Below are positions 17,850 through 26,937 of a stretch of 64,000 bases of DNA, in pieces. The position numbers were made by a program, and so were the translations under genes. Each line of letters begins with the position of its first letter. Within the stretch, counting starts at the first letter, position 1. The notes under the pieces were generated by a model. The model was not told the DNA's origin and made no database searches. It worked only from the letters and a program-made list of their open reading frames with translations. This stretch comes from Burkholderia sp. IMCC1007 (GTDB lineage Bacteria; Pseudomonadota; Gammaproteobacteria; Burkholderiales; Burkholderiaceae). The stretch is taken from contig NZ_JAPVQY010000004.1 in assembly GCF_027257875.1 (NCBI RefSeq), positions 124,001-188,000 on the forward strand, written 5' to 3'.

Positions 17850-18110
17850 GGCGACGTTACCTTCAGTTAACGATGAACTATCGGTTAACCATGGTACGCA
17901 GTTCGTAGGCGTGCCCGTACTAGCGCATTCTCCTATTGACGCCCCTTCAAAATACGTCGACTTACGATTTCGAGCAACGATCAGACAAATTCCGCCATCG
18001 AGGCGGCCCTGTTGTTGCCGATCTCGGGATAACCCTGATCCAAAACCGGGCGTGAATCTCCTATATTTCGTTAACCGTTAGTTTTAACGTAACCATCAGT
18101 TAATACAAAC
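17850..18110. promoter_or_regulatory. Divergent control region with repeated GTTAAC elements
   Basis: The gap between the NCS1 permease and cntA is AT-rich and holds GTTAAC at 17866-17871, GGTTAACC at 17883-17890, GTTAAC at 18070-18075, TTAACGTAACC at 18084-18094 and AGTTAAT at 18098-18104. Two clusters, one near each gene, share the same core in both orientations. This is the arrangement expected for a dimeric regulator controlling both promoters. The regulator is not identified. Confidence 0.5.
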
Positions 18111-18141
18111 AACGCAACCGCGACCTAATCGCCCCGACGCC

Positions 18142-19290
18142 ATGACCTACCTGCCGATCGAATTCCATCAGAAGGCCACGCTGCCGCAACTGCCTGCCGA
18201 TTTCTGCTCGAACCCGGAACTCGCGTGGACGATTCCGAAGACCTATTACACGTCGCAGGAAGTGTTCAAGGCCGAGGAAGAGAAGATCTTCGCCGATACG
18301 TGGATCTGCGTCGCGCACCGCAGCGAGCTGGCCGACGCCAATCAATATGTGACGCGCGAAGTGATCGGCGAGAACATCCTGATCGTGCGCGGCAAGGACA
18401 AGGTGCTGCGCGCGTTCTACAACGTGTGCCCGCACCGCGGCCACCAGCTGCTCGAAGGCAGCGGCAAGGCGAAGAACGTGATCACGTGCCCGTATCACGC
18501 GTGGGCGTTCAAGCTCGACGGCGCGCTCGCGCATGCGAACAACTGCGATCACGTGCAGGCATTCGACAAGGAGAATTCGAGCCTCGTGCCGGTCAAGGTC
18601 GAGGAATACGCGGGCTTCATCTTCATCAACCTGAACCCGAACGCCGGCACCGTCGAGGAGCAGCTGCCCGGCATGGAGGCGCGCCTGCGCGCCGCGTGCC
18701 CGGTGATCGACGACCTGAAGCTCGCCGCGCGCTTCGTGTCCGACACGCCCGCGAACTGGAAGTCGATCGTCGACAACTATCTCGAGTGCTATCACTGCGG
18801 CCCCGCGCACCCCGGCTTCTCCGACTCGGTGAAGATCAACGAGTACGAGCACACGCTGCACGGCAACTGGACGGTGCAGTTCGGCCATGCGCGATCGTCC
18901 GAGCGCTCGTTCAAGCTCGACCCGTCAGTCAAGGACCCGAGCTTCCAGGGCTTCTGGGCATGGCCGTGCACGATGTTCAACGTGCCGCCCGGCGCCGACT
19001 TCATGACCGTGATCTATGAATTCCCGGTCAGCGCGGAAGTCACGCTGCAGCACTACGACATCTACTTCCTGAACGAAGCGCTCACCGACTACCAGAAGAA
19101 CTTGATCGAGTGGTATCGCAACGTGTTCCGCCCGGAAGACCTGCGCCTCGTCGAGAGCGTGCAGAAGGGGCTGAAGTCGCGCGGCTATCGCGGCCAGGGC
19201 CGGATCATGGTCGACCCGCGCCGCAGCGGCATCAGCGAACACGGCATCGCGCACTTCCACCATCTGCTCGCGCAGAAGTATCAGGACTGA
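18142..19290 (+). CDS. cntA: Carnitine monooxygenase oxygenase subunit (CntA-like Rieske protein)
   Basis: This 382-residue Rieske non-heme iron oxygenase has a [2Fe-2S] site at Cys96, His98, Cys116 and His119 (CPHRG ... CPYHAW). The mononuclear iron site lies in DNYLECYHCGPAHP (His218, His223). The bridging residue is Glu215, where most Rieske oxygenases have Asp. This substitution is a known hallmark of CntA/YeaW. Long blocks (VCPHRGHQLL, NVITCPYHAW, GLKSRGYRGQGRIM) agree with CntA from memory. It should cleave L-carnitine to trimethylamine and malic semialdehyde, with electrons from the CntB protein two genes downstream. Related betaines are possible alternative substrates. Confidence 0.85.
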   Translation: MTYLPIEFHQKATLPQLPADFCSNPELAWTIPKTYYTSQEVFKAEEEKIFADTWICVAHRSELADANQYVTREVIGENILIVRGKDKVLRAFYNVCPHRGHQLLEGSGKAKNVITCPYHAWAFKLDGALAHANNCDHVQAFDKENSSLVPVKVEEYAGFIFINLNPNAGTVEEQLPGMEARLRAACPVIDDLKLAARFVSDTPANWKSIVDNYLECYHCGPAHPGFSDSVKINEYEHTLHGNWTVQFGHARSSERSFKLDPSVKDPSFQGFWAWPCTMFNVPPGADFMTVIYEFPVSAEVTLQHYDIYFLNEALTDYQKNLIEWYRNVFRPEDLRLVESVQKGLKSRGYRGQGRIMVDPRRSGISEHGIAHFHHLLAQKYQD

Positions 19291-19316
19291 CCTTTCGCTC
19301 CAGGACGACACCGAAC

Positions 19317-20777
19317 ATGACCTCCCGTGAACAACCGGGCCTGCTGCGTGAGCAGGCATACATCGCCGGCGCGTGGCGCGGCGCCGACGACGGCGCCGTG
19401 CTCGACGTCACCAACCCGTCGACGGGCGAGCTGATCGCGCGCGTGCCGAACATGGGCGCGGCCGAGACGCGCGCCGCCATCGCCGCCGCGCACAGCGCGT
19501 TCGCGAGCTGGCGCAAGACCACCGCGAAGGAGCGCGCGCGCCTGCTGCGCACGTGGTTCGAGCTGATCATGGCGCGCCAGGAAGATCTCGCGGTGCTGAT
19601 GACGCGTGAGCAGGGCAAGCCGCTTGCCGAAGCGCGCGGCGAAATCGCGTACGCGGCGTCGTTCGTCGAATGGTTCGCCGAGCAGGCCAAGCGCATCGAC
19701 GGCGACGTGATCCCGAGCCCCAACCCCGACCAGCGTCTCGTCGTGACGAAGGAGCCGGTCGGCGTGTGCGCGGCGATCACGCCGTGGAATTTTCCGGCGG
19801 CGATGATCACGCGCAAGGCCGCGCCGGCGCTCGCCGCCGGCTGCACGATCGTGATCAAGCCGGCCAACGAGACGCCGCTGTCCGCGTTCGCGCTCGCCGC
19901 GCTCGCCGAACAGGCCGGCATTCCGCCCGGCGTCGTCAACGTCGTGACCGGCAAGTCGCGCGAGATCGGCGCGGAAATGACGTCGAGCCCGCTCGTGAAG
20001 AAGCTCACGTTCACCGGCTCGACCGAAGTCGGCCGGCTGCTGATGCGGCAGTGCTCGGACACCGTCAAGAAGATGTCGCTCGAACTCGGCGGCAACGCGC
20101 CGTTCATCGTGTTCGACGATGCCGATCTCGATCGCGCGGTCGAAGGCGCGCTGCAGTCGAAGTACCGCAATGCGGGCCAGACCTGCGTATGCGCGAACCG
20201 CTTCTTCGTGCACGACGCCGTATACGACGAGTTCTGCCGCCGCTTCGCCGCGCGTGTGTCGGCGTTCAAGGTCGGCGACGGCTTCGATGCCGACGTGAAC
20301 ATCGGACCCCTGATCAATGAAGCCGCGCGCGACAAGGTCGATGGCCTCGTGCGCGATGCGGTGGCCGGCGGCGCGCGCGTGCTGGTCGGCGGCACGCCGC
20401 ATGCACGCGGCGGCAACTTCTACGCGCCCACCGTGCTCGCCGATGCGAAGCCGGGGATGGCCGTGCTGACCGAGGAAATCTTCGGGCCCGTCGCGCCGGT
20501 CGTGCGCTTCACGACCGACGACGAAGTCGTGCAGCTCGCGAACGAGTCGATCTACGGGCTCGCCGCGTATTTCTACAGCCGCGACATCGGCCGCGTATGG
20601 CGCGTCGCCGAGCAGCTCGAATACGGGATCGTCGGCATCAACAGCGGGCTGATCTCGAACGAAGTGGCGCCGTTCGGCGGCGTCAAGCAGTCCGGCATCG
20701 GACGCGAAGGCTCCAAGTACGGGATCGACGATTTCCTGTCGATCAAATACCTGTGCATGGGCGGCCTGAGCGCCTGA
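19317..20777 (+). CDS. Aldehyde dehydrogenase, probable malic semialdehyde dehydrogenase (GabD-like)
   Basis: This 486-residue protein belongs to the succinate-semialdehyde dehydrogenase branch of the ALDH superfamily. It shows PWNFPAAMITRK, FTGSTEVGR, the general-base Glu in LELGGNAP and the catalytic Cys in NAGQTCVCANR. It sits between cntA and cntB, with the start 26 bases after cntA. Malic semialdehyde is the four-carbon product of carnitine cleavage and resembles succinic semialdehyde, so oxidation to malate is the likely role. The substrate is inferred from position. Confidence 0.88.
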   Translation: MTSREQPGLLREQAYIAGAWRGADDGAVLDVTNPSTGELIARVPNMGAAETRAAIAAAHSAFASWRKTTAKERARLLRTWFELIMARQEDLAVLMTREQGKPLAEARGEIAYAASFVEWFAEQAKRIDGDVIPSPNPDQRLVVTKEPVGVCAAITPWNFPAAMITRKAAPALAAGCTIVIKPANETPLSAFALAALAEQAGIPPGVVNVVTGKSREIGAEMTSSPLVKKLTFTGSTEVGRLLMRQCSDTVKKMSLELGGNAPFIVFDDADLDRAVEGALQSKYRNAGQTCVCANRFFVHDAVYDEFCRRFAARVSAFKVGDGFDADVNIGPLINEAARDKVDGLVRDAVAGGARVLVGGTPHARGGNFYAPTVLADAKPGMAVLTEEIFGPVAPVVRFTTDDEVVQLANESIYGLAAYFYSRDIGRVWRVAEQLEYGIVGINSGLISNEVAPFGGVKQSGIGREGSKYGIDDFLSIKYLCMGGLSA

Positions 20778-20904
20778 TTCCCGTCGCGCGCGCGGCGGGC
20801 TTCGGCCCGTGCGCGCCGCGTTTCATCCACGAACGAACGACCCCAGCGATACCCGCCGCGCCGCGCGCATGTCGCCCCGCGCGCCGCCGGCAAAGGACAG
20901 CCTC

Positions 20905-21870
20905 ATGAACGCCCGTGAATCGATCACCGTCGACGTCGTCGCCGTCGAGACCCTCACCCCGCTGATCAAGCGCTTCACGCTCGCGCTGCCCGACGGCGCG
21001 GAACTGCCGCGCTTCAGCGGCGGCGCGCACGTGCTCGTGTCGATGCAGGACGGCGAGCAATGGCGCCACAACGCCTATTCGCTGCTCGGCTCGCCGCACG
21101 ATACGCGCCAGTACCAGATCGCGGTGCGCCGCGAGGAAGCGTCGCGCGGCGGCTCGGCGTTCATGCACGACCACGTCGCGCCCGGCACGCGGCTCGCGAT
21201 CGGCTCGCCGGCGAACCTGTTCGAGCTCGCGCGCGGCGCGCGCCGCCACGTGTTCATCGCGGGCGGCATCGGCATCACGCCGTTTCTCGCGCAGCTCGCC
21301 GAACACGCGCCCGGCGGCGACGTCGAGCTCGAACTGCATTACGCGTACCGCAGCCCCGAGCACGGCGCGTTCGTCGACGAACTGCAAGCCGGCCCGCATG
21401 CCGCGAACGTGCACACGTACGTCGACAGCCTCGGCCAGCGCCTGGACCTGCTGCGCCTGTTCAAGTCGCTGCCGGCCGACGCGCACGTGTACGTGTGCGG
21501 GCCGCAGGGCCTGAACGATGCCGTCGACGCGAACGCCGCGCTGCTCGGCTGGCCGAAGGCGCAGCTTCATTCCGAACAGTTCGCGGCCGCCGACACGGCC
21601 GGCCGCGCGTTCACGGTCGTGCTCGCACGCTCGGGGATCGAACTCGAAGTCGCCGAGGACACGACGATCCTGCAGGCGATCGAGCGCGCCGGCGTGCAGA
21701 TCGAATCGCTGTGCCGCGAAGGCGTGTGCGGCACCTGCGAAGTCGCGATCCTCGAAGGCGAGGCCGATCATCGCGACCAGTACCTCGACGACGACGAAAA
21801 GGCCGCGCAAAAGACCCTCCTGCTGTGCGTATCGCGCGCACGCACGCCGCGGCTCGTGATCGACCTGTAA
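20905..21870 (+). CDS. cntB: Carnitine monooxygenase reductase subunit (CntB-like)
   Basis: This 321-residue oxidoreductase of the phthalate-dioxygenase-reductase type has a flavin-binding barrel (about 1-100), an NAD-binding domain with GGIGITPFLAQ near 115-125, and a C-terminal plant-type [2Fe-2S] ferredoxin domain with CREGVCGTCE near 270-280 and a later Cys in LLLCVSRA. The ATG at 20905 has AAAGGACA upstream. Length and domain order match CntB. It should pass electrons from NAD(P)H to the Rieske centre of CntA. A strong hairpin follows about 70 bases after the stop. Confidence 0.87.
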   Translation: MNARESITVDVVAVETLTPLIKRFTLALPDGAELPRFSGGAHVLVSMQDGEQWRHNAYSLLGSPHDTRQYQIAVRREEASRGGSAFMHDHVAPGTRLAIGSPANLFELARGARRHVFIAGGIGITPFLAQLAEHAPGGDVELELHYAYRSPEHGAFVDELQAGPHAANVHTYVDSLGQRLDLLRLFKSLPADAHVYVCGPQGLNDAVDANAALLGWPKAQLHSEQFAAADTAGRAFTVVLARSGIELEVAEDTTILQAIERAGVQIESLCREGVCGTCEVAILEGEADHRDQYLDDDEKAAQKTLLLCVSRARTPRLVIDL

Positions 21871-21941
21871 ATTTTTCCGCGCGCGTATCCGTTAAACTAC
21901 GGCGGATACAGGGAACCCCCGGCGCGCCTCTGTCCTGACGC

Positions 21942-21990
21942 GGCGGCATCGCCCGCGGCCCGCACCACGCGCGCCGCGGGCGATGCCGCC
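21942..21990 (+). terminator. Strong hairpin after the cnt operon
   Basis: GGCGGCATCGCCCGCGG (21942-21958) pairs perfectly with CCGCGGGCGATGCCGCC (21974-21990) around a 15-base loop. Only GTTGTCG follows, not a full T-tract. It lies between cntB and the next gene and most likely limits read-through. Confidence 0.55.
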
Positions 21991-22031
21991 GTTGTCGTCC
22001 GGCCGCGCGCCGTCGTCAGAAAGAGGAATGG

Positions 22032-23108
22032 ATGTCCGAGGATACGTTCGCGTTCCGTCTCAAGGTGCTGCTCGAGCACAAGAAGCTGAGCCTGCAACAG
22101 GTCGCCGACGTCGTCGGCATCTCGCGGCCGGCCGTGCACAAGTGGACGCGCGGCGGCGAGATCGATTATTCGAACCTGCGCAAGCTGGCCGCGTTCCTCG
22201 ACGTCAACTGGGTCTGGCTGCGCTACGGCGACGACGCGGTCAAGGATCTCGGCCTCGGCGCGCCGACCGAACTGCCAATGACCGACCTGCGCCGCCGCTA
22301 CACGGCCGAGATCGTGTCGAACGAAGCGCGCATGAAGCATGCGCAGGAAGTGGCCGGCATCGTCACGTGGGAATGGAATCTCGTGTCCGACGAGCTGATC
22401 TATTCCGATAACTGCGCGAACCTGTACGGCCGCGAGATCCATAGCAACGAAGAGTTCTGGGAAATCCTGCATCCCGACGAGCGCAGCTGGCTGAACAGCC
22501 GCACGCTGCGCGAGGCGATCGATGCGCGCGAGCCGTACGTATGGGAATTCCGGATCGTGCTGCCCAACGGCACGGTGCGCTGGATCGAGTCGCGCACCGC
22601 GACGCTCGTCGACGATGCGGGCCGGCCGACGCGGATGATCGGCACGACGATCGACATCAGCGCGCGCAAGGCGGTCGAACAGCAATTGCGTGCGCGAATC
22701 GCGCTGCTCGCCGACGCGGAGCGCCTCGCGGGGCGCGGCGCGTGGCAGTGGCGGCCTGAAGCCGATGAAGTGAGCGTGTCCGACGAATGGTGCCGGCTGT
22801 TCGGCGTCGCGACGGCCGATGCGCCGCGCCGCCATGCGGACCTGCAGGCCCGCGTGCATCCGGACGACCGCGCGGCGCGCGACGCCGCGGTACAGGATGC
22901 GATCGTGCGGCGCGGCGAGTATCGTGCGCTGTACCGTGCGCTGCTGCCGGACGGCATGGTGCGGCTGCTGCTCGAACAGGGGCACGCGCGCGCCGACGAC
23001 GAAGGTGACGGTGACGGCGTGCGGGTGACCGCCGTGTGCCGCGCGGCGGAGCCGGCCGACGCGATGGCATTCGCCACGCAGCCGGCCGCGACCGTCACGC
23101 CGCACTGA
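22032..23108 (+). CDS. XRE helix-turn-helix protein with two PAS domains
   Basis: This 358-residue protein has an unusual order. An XRE-type DNA-binding domain comes first (about 8-65, with LSLQQVADVVGISRPAVHKW). Two PAS/PAC sensor units follow (about 100-225, with WEWNLVSDELIYS and the PAC-like GTVRWIESRTATLVDDAG, and about 230-340). No kinase, GGDEF or output domain follows, so sensing probably feeds directly into DNA binding. A purine-rich RBS (AGAAAGAGGA) precedes the ATG. It lies between cntB and ttuC and may link carnitine use to redox or a small ligand. Confidence 0.8.
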   Translation: MSEDTFAFRLKVLLEHKKLSLQQVADVVGISRPAVHKWTRGGEIDYSNLRKLAAFLDVNWVWLRYGDDAVKDLGLGAPTELPMTDLRRRYTAEIVSNEARMKHAQEVAGIVTWEWNLVSDELIYSDNCANLYGREIHSNEEFWEILHPDERSWLNSRTLREAIDAREPYVWEFRIVLPNGTVRWIESRTATLVDDAGRPTRMIGTTIDISARKAVEQQLRARIALLADAERLAGRGAWQWRPEADEVSVSDEWCRLFGVATADAPRRHADLQARVHPDDRAARDAAVQDAIVRRGEYRALYRALLPDGMVRLLLEQGHARADDEGDGDGVRVTAVCRAAEPADAMAFATQPAATVTPH

Positions 23109-23215
23109 CGACGTTGGCGTTGGCGCTGACGGTGAGGTGACGCCGCCGCCCGGTTGCGCCGCTTGCGCATCCATGCGCGCGGCGCCGCGGGTGACGCAGC
23201 GTCAACGCATCGACA

Positions 23216-24295
23216 TCAAAGCGCGGCGGCCACCGCATGGCCGACCGCCGTCGTATCGGCCGTGCCGCCCATGTCCGGCGTGCGCGGCCCGTTCACCAGC
23301 ACCGTCTCGATCGCGCGCATGATCGCGTCGTGCGCGTCCTTGAAGCGTGCATCGCCGTCGCCGAGGAAATCCAGCATCATCGCGCCGGACCAGATCATCG
23401 CGATCGGGTTCGCGATGCGCTTGCCGAAGATGTCGGGCGCCGAACCGTGCACGGGCTCGAACAGCGATGGGAACGTGCGCTCCGGGTTCAGGTTCGCCGA
23501 CGCGGCCAGGCCGATCGTGCCGGTGCATGCGGGGCCGAGGTCGGACAGGATGTCGCCGAACAGGTTCGACGCGACGACCACGTCGAAGCGGTCGGGCTGC
23601 AGCACGAAGCGCGCGGACAGGATGTCGATGTGCTGCTTGTCCCACGCGATGTCCGGATAGCCGGCCGCGACCGCCGCGACGCGCTCGTCCCAGTACGGCA
23701 TGCTGACCGCGATGCCGTTCGACTTGGTTGCCGCCGTCAGCTTCTTGCGCGGTCGCGTGTTCGCGAGCTCGAATGCGTACTTGAGGATGCGGTCGACGCC
23801 GTGGCGCGTGAACACCGATTCCTGCAGCACGAACTCGCGCTCGGTGCCTTCGAACATCTTGCCGCCGACCGACGTGTATTCTCCTTCGGTGTTTTCGCGC
23901 ACCACGTAGAAGTCGATGTCGCCGGGCTTGCGGTTCGCGAGCGGGCACGGCACGCCGGGCAGCAACCGCACCGGCCGCAGGTTCACGTACTGGTCGAACT
24001 CACGGCGGAACTTCAGCAGCGAGCCCCACAGCGAGATGTGATCGGGCACCTTGTCGGGCCAGCCGACCGCGCCGAAGTAGATCGCGTCGTAGCCGCGCAG
24101 CGTGTCGAACCAGTCGTCCGGCATCATCTTGCCGTGCTGCAGGTAGTAGTCGCAGCTGGCCCATTCGAAGTGCGTGAATTCGAGGTTCAGGCCGAACTTC
24201 GCGCACGCGGCCTGCAGCACGCGCACGCCTTCGGGCATCACTTCCTGGCCGATGCCGTCGCCCGCGATCGCCGCGATCCTGAATGTCTTGCTCAT
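23216..24295 (-). CDS. ttuC: Tartrate dehydrogenase/decarboxylase, D-malate dehydrogenase family (TtuC/DmlA)
   Basis: This 359-residue enzyme is of the isopropylmalate/tartrate dehydrogenase family. It has the N-terminal AGDGIGQEV, the substrate arginines in LRPVRLLPG, and the NAD-binding GSAPDIFGK and DLFGDILSDL-type blocks (here NLFGDILSDLGP). TtuC proteins act on tartrate and oxidatively decarboxylate D-malate to pyruvate. Carnitine-derived malic semialdehyde should have the R configuration and give D-malate, so this gene plausibly finishes the pathway encoded just upstream. The ATG at 24295 has GGAGAACGG upstream. Confidence 0.85.
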   Translation of the reverse strand: MSKTFRIAAIAGDGIGQEVMPEGVRVLQAACAKFGLNLEFTHFEWASCDYYLQHGKMMPDDWFDTLRGYDAIYFGAVGWPDKVPDHISLWGSLLKFRREFDQYVNLRPVRLLPGVPCPLANRKPGDIDFYVVRENTEGEYTSVGGKMFEGTEREFVLQESVFTRHGVDRILKYAFELANTRPRKKLTAATKSNGIAVSMPYWDERVAAVAAGYPDIAWDKQHIDILSARFVLQPDRFDVVVASNLFGDILSDLGPACTGTIGLAASANLNPERTFPSLFEPVHGSAPDIFGKRIANPIAMIWSGAMMLDFLGDGDARFKDAHDAIMRAIETVLVNGPRTPDMGGTADTTAVGHAVAAAL

Positions 24296-24521
24296 GGTCC
24301 GTTCTCCGTGTCGTTGCATCCGTTAGGTCGATCGCCGCGCGGGGCCGCCGGGCCCGCACGCGACGCATTGACGACAGGATGCCGGAAAGCCGGCCGCGGA
24401 TAATCCGCTCGAGCATGGATGCGTTCTGCACGAATCGTGGACAATCGCGGCGCGTCACGATCCGCGTCGCGTCACGATCTGCGTGATCTGCGTAAGCCGG
24501 GCGATCCGCGTGCGCCGCCTG

Positions 24522-25955
24522 TCACCGCGATCCGAGCAGCGTCGCCAGCGCGACGTCCGCGAGCTTGCCGAACGGCGCACGCAGCAGGCTCGGCAGATTC
24601 CAGCGCCCCTGCACGAACACGCCCTTCGCATGGCTCATCGCGCGGAACCCTTCGATGCCGTGATACGCGCCCATTCCGCTCGGGCCGACGCCGCCGAACG
24701 GCAGATCTTCCTGCGCGACGTGCAGCAGCGTGTTGTTGATCCCGACGTTGCCTGACGTGGTGCGTTGGAGCACGGTCGCGCAGTCGCCATCCGTCGGGCC
24801 GAAGTAATAGAGTGCGAGCGGGCGCGGACGCGCGTTCACGTAGTCGATCGCGTCGCCGATCGTCCGGTACGTGCGCACCGGCAGGATCGGCCCGAAGATC
24901 TCTTCCTGCATCAGCGCCGAGTCGTCGCTGGCGCCGACGACCAGCATCGGCGCCAGCGTGCGCGTGCGGCTGCCCGCATGCTGCGGCGTGACGCCCGCCT
25001 CGATCACGCGCGCGCCCTGCCGGCGCGCATCGTCGACGAGCCCTTTCAGCCGGTCGTAGTGCCGGTCGCTGACGATCGACGTGTAGTCGGCACTCGTCGG
25101 GCCGTCCGGATAGAAGCGCGCGACCATCGCGTCGTAGCGTGCGACGAATGCGTCGAGGTCGTCTTCGTGCACGAGCGCGTAGTCAGGCGCGACACAGGTC
25201 TGCCCGCCGTTCGACAGCTTGCCGAACACGATGCTCGACATCGAGCGGTCGTCGACGTGCCCGCGCGCGACGATCACCGGGCTCTTGCCGCCCAGTTCGA
25301 GCGTGACCGGCACCAGGTTGTCGCTGGCCGCCTTCATCACCTTGCGCCCCACCTGCGTGCTGCCGGTGAACAGCAGATGATCGAACGGCAAGCCGCTGAA
25401 CGCGGCGCCGACTTCCGGGCCGCCGAGCACGATCCCGACTTCCTCGCTCGCGAAGGTGGCCTCGAGCATGCGCCGCATCACGTCGCTCGTGCGCGGCGTC
25501 AGTTCCGACGGCTTGAGCATCGCGCGGTTGCCGGCGGCGAGCGCGGTGGCGAGCGGAATGAACGTGAGCGCGAACGGATAGTTCCACGGCGCCATCACGC
25601 CGACCACCCCGACCGGCTGGTATTCGACGCGCGCCTGCCCGGCGCGATAGAACAGGCCGACATGCCGGCGCTGCGGCTTCATGAAGCGGCGCAGGTTGCG
25701 CGTCAGGTAGTCGATCGCCTGGATCACGCCGACGAGTTCCATGATCGCCGTCTCGTGGCGCGAGCGGTGCCCGAAATCGGCGCTGACCGCCTCTTCCGCC
25801 TCGCGCCGATGCGCGAGCACCACGGCGCGCAGCCGCGCGAGCCGCGCCTTGCGCTGCGCGAGGCCCGGCGGGCCGTCCGCGATGAACGCGCTGCGCTGGC
25901 GGGCCAGCAACGCCGCCGGGTCGATACTCAAGCTGGATTCTGCGGGAACGCCCAT
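24522..25955 (-). CDS. Coniferyl-aldehyde-dehydrogenase-like ALDH
   Basis: This is an ALDH3-branch aldehyde dehydrogenase of about 477 residues: PWNYPFALTF, FTGSTQVGRK, LELGGKSP and the catalytic Cys in NGGQTCVAPDY. It resembles the CalB group that oxidises coniferyl aldehyde to ferulate and also takes aliphatic aldehydes. I prefer the ATG at 25955, which has GAGG eight bases upstream, over the in-frame ATG at 25967. It diverges from a TetR gene across under 80 bases, so it is probably repressed by that protein. Confidence 0.85.
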   Translation of the reverse strand: MGVPAESSLSIDPAALLARQRSAFIADGPPGLAQRKARLARLRAVVLAHRREAEEAVSADFGHRSRHETAIMELVGVIQAIDYLTRNLRRFMKPQRRHVGLFYRAGQARVEYQPVGVVGVMAPWNYPFALTFIPLATALAAGNRAMLKPSELTPRTSDVMRRMLEATFASEEVGIVLGGPEVGAAFSGLPFDHLLFTGSTQVGRKVMKAASDNLVPVTLELGGKSPVIVARGHVDDRSMSSIVFGKLSNGGQTCVAPDYALVHEDDLDAFVARYDAMVARFYPDGPTSADYTSIVSDRHYDRLKGLVDDARRQGARVIEAGVTPQHAGSRTRTLAPMLVVGASDDSALMQEEIFGPILPVRTYRTIGDAIDYVNARPRPLALYYFGPTDGDCATVLQRTTSGNVGINNTLLHVAQEDLPFGGVGPSGMGAYHGIEGFRAMSHAKGVFVQGRWNLPSLLRAPFGKLADVALATLLGSR

Positions 25956-26032
25956 GTCGAACCTCATCGGTTTGCGTCAATGTAGACACTGTCAACTTGC
26001 GTGCCACGGATCATAGGACCACAATGTGTTCC

Positions 26033-26704
26033 ATGTCAACATTGGAAAACCCCGCAATGCCAGCTGATGCCGATACCGGGCACAAGACCTACCACCACGG
26101 GGATCTGCGTCGCGCGATCATCGACACGGCGCTCGACACGCTGCAGGAGCAACAGGGCTGGCAGTTCACGCTGCGCGAAATCGCGCGGCGCGCGAACGTC
26201 AGCCATTCCGCGCCGTACCGCCATTTCCCGGACAAGGCCGCACTGCTGCACGAACTCGCGCTGATCGGGTTCGACCGCCTGCGCGACGAACTCGCGGCGG
26301 CCATCGATTCCACATCGGACACACCGACCGTGCTGCGCGCACTCGCGTATGCGCATCTCGCGTTCGGCCAGCGCAATCCCGATCTCTATCGTCTGATGTT
26401 CGCGGCCGACGCCGGCGACCCGTCGGACATTCACCGCGATCCGCGCACGCAAGCGCCCTTCCTGCTCGTCGTCGAGTTGCTGGAACGCGGCCAGCAAGCC
26501 GGCACGATCCGTCCGCGTTCGGCGCTCGGCCAGGCGACCGCGTGCTGGGCGCATCTTCACGGCCTGACGATGCTCGCGATCGACGGTCGGCTGGTGCGCG
26601 AGAAAGTCGGCGATCATGCGATCGAGGATGCGCTGACGACCTTGCTCGACGGGCTCGTGCTCGCCGACGAACCGCGGCGGCCGAGCCGCGCGAAAAGGTC
26701 TTGA
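26033..26704 (+). CDS. TetR-family repressor
   Basis: This protein of about 223 residues has an N-terminal helix-turn-helix (about 30-75, with FTLREIARRANVSHSAPYRHF) and a TetR_C-like ligand domain (about 95-210). The first ATG at 26033 and a second at 26057 are both plausible; the latter has GGAAAA upstream. It faces the coniferyl-aldehyde-dehydrogenase-like gene, with short CAATGT/ACATTG elements in the gap, and is likely its repressor. The 230 bases after it, before the next convergent gene, show nothing I can assign. Confidence 0.85.
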   Translation: MSTLENPAMPADADTGHKTYHHGDLRRAIIDTALDTLQEQQGWQFTLREIARRANVSHSAPYRHFPDKAALLHELALIGFDRLRDELAAAIDSTSDTPTVLRALAYAHLAFGQRNPDLYRLMFAADAGDPSDIHRDPRTQAPFLLVVELLERGQQAGTIRPRSALGQATACWAHLHGLTMLAIDGRLVREKVGDHAIEDALTTLLDGLVLADEPRRPSRAKRS

Positions 26705-26937
26705 CCTTCCACTTTGCTCAAAGGTCCGCAATCGGCGAAGGCGACGGCCGAGCAGGGCGTCGCGCTCCTGTAACGCGGCAGGCCGGCGCGATGCGCGGGC
26801 GGCACCTGACGCCCGACGCGCCGCCGGCCGGCACGACACCGGCCGCTGACCCGCGGTGGCAGCAGCCTGTCTCGTCACGTCGATTCGTCATCCTGCATTT
26901 TCCATTTCCTGTCGCGACGGGCGCGCTCGCAACACGC

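Noticed and set aside
18142-19290. Assignment of the Rieske oxygenase as glycine betaine or stachydrine demethylase
   Set aside because: The bridging Glu in DNYLECYHC, the sequence blocks, and the neighbouring semialdehyde and D-malate dehydrogenases fit carnitine cleavage better, though related betaines cannot be excluded.
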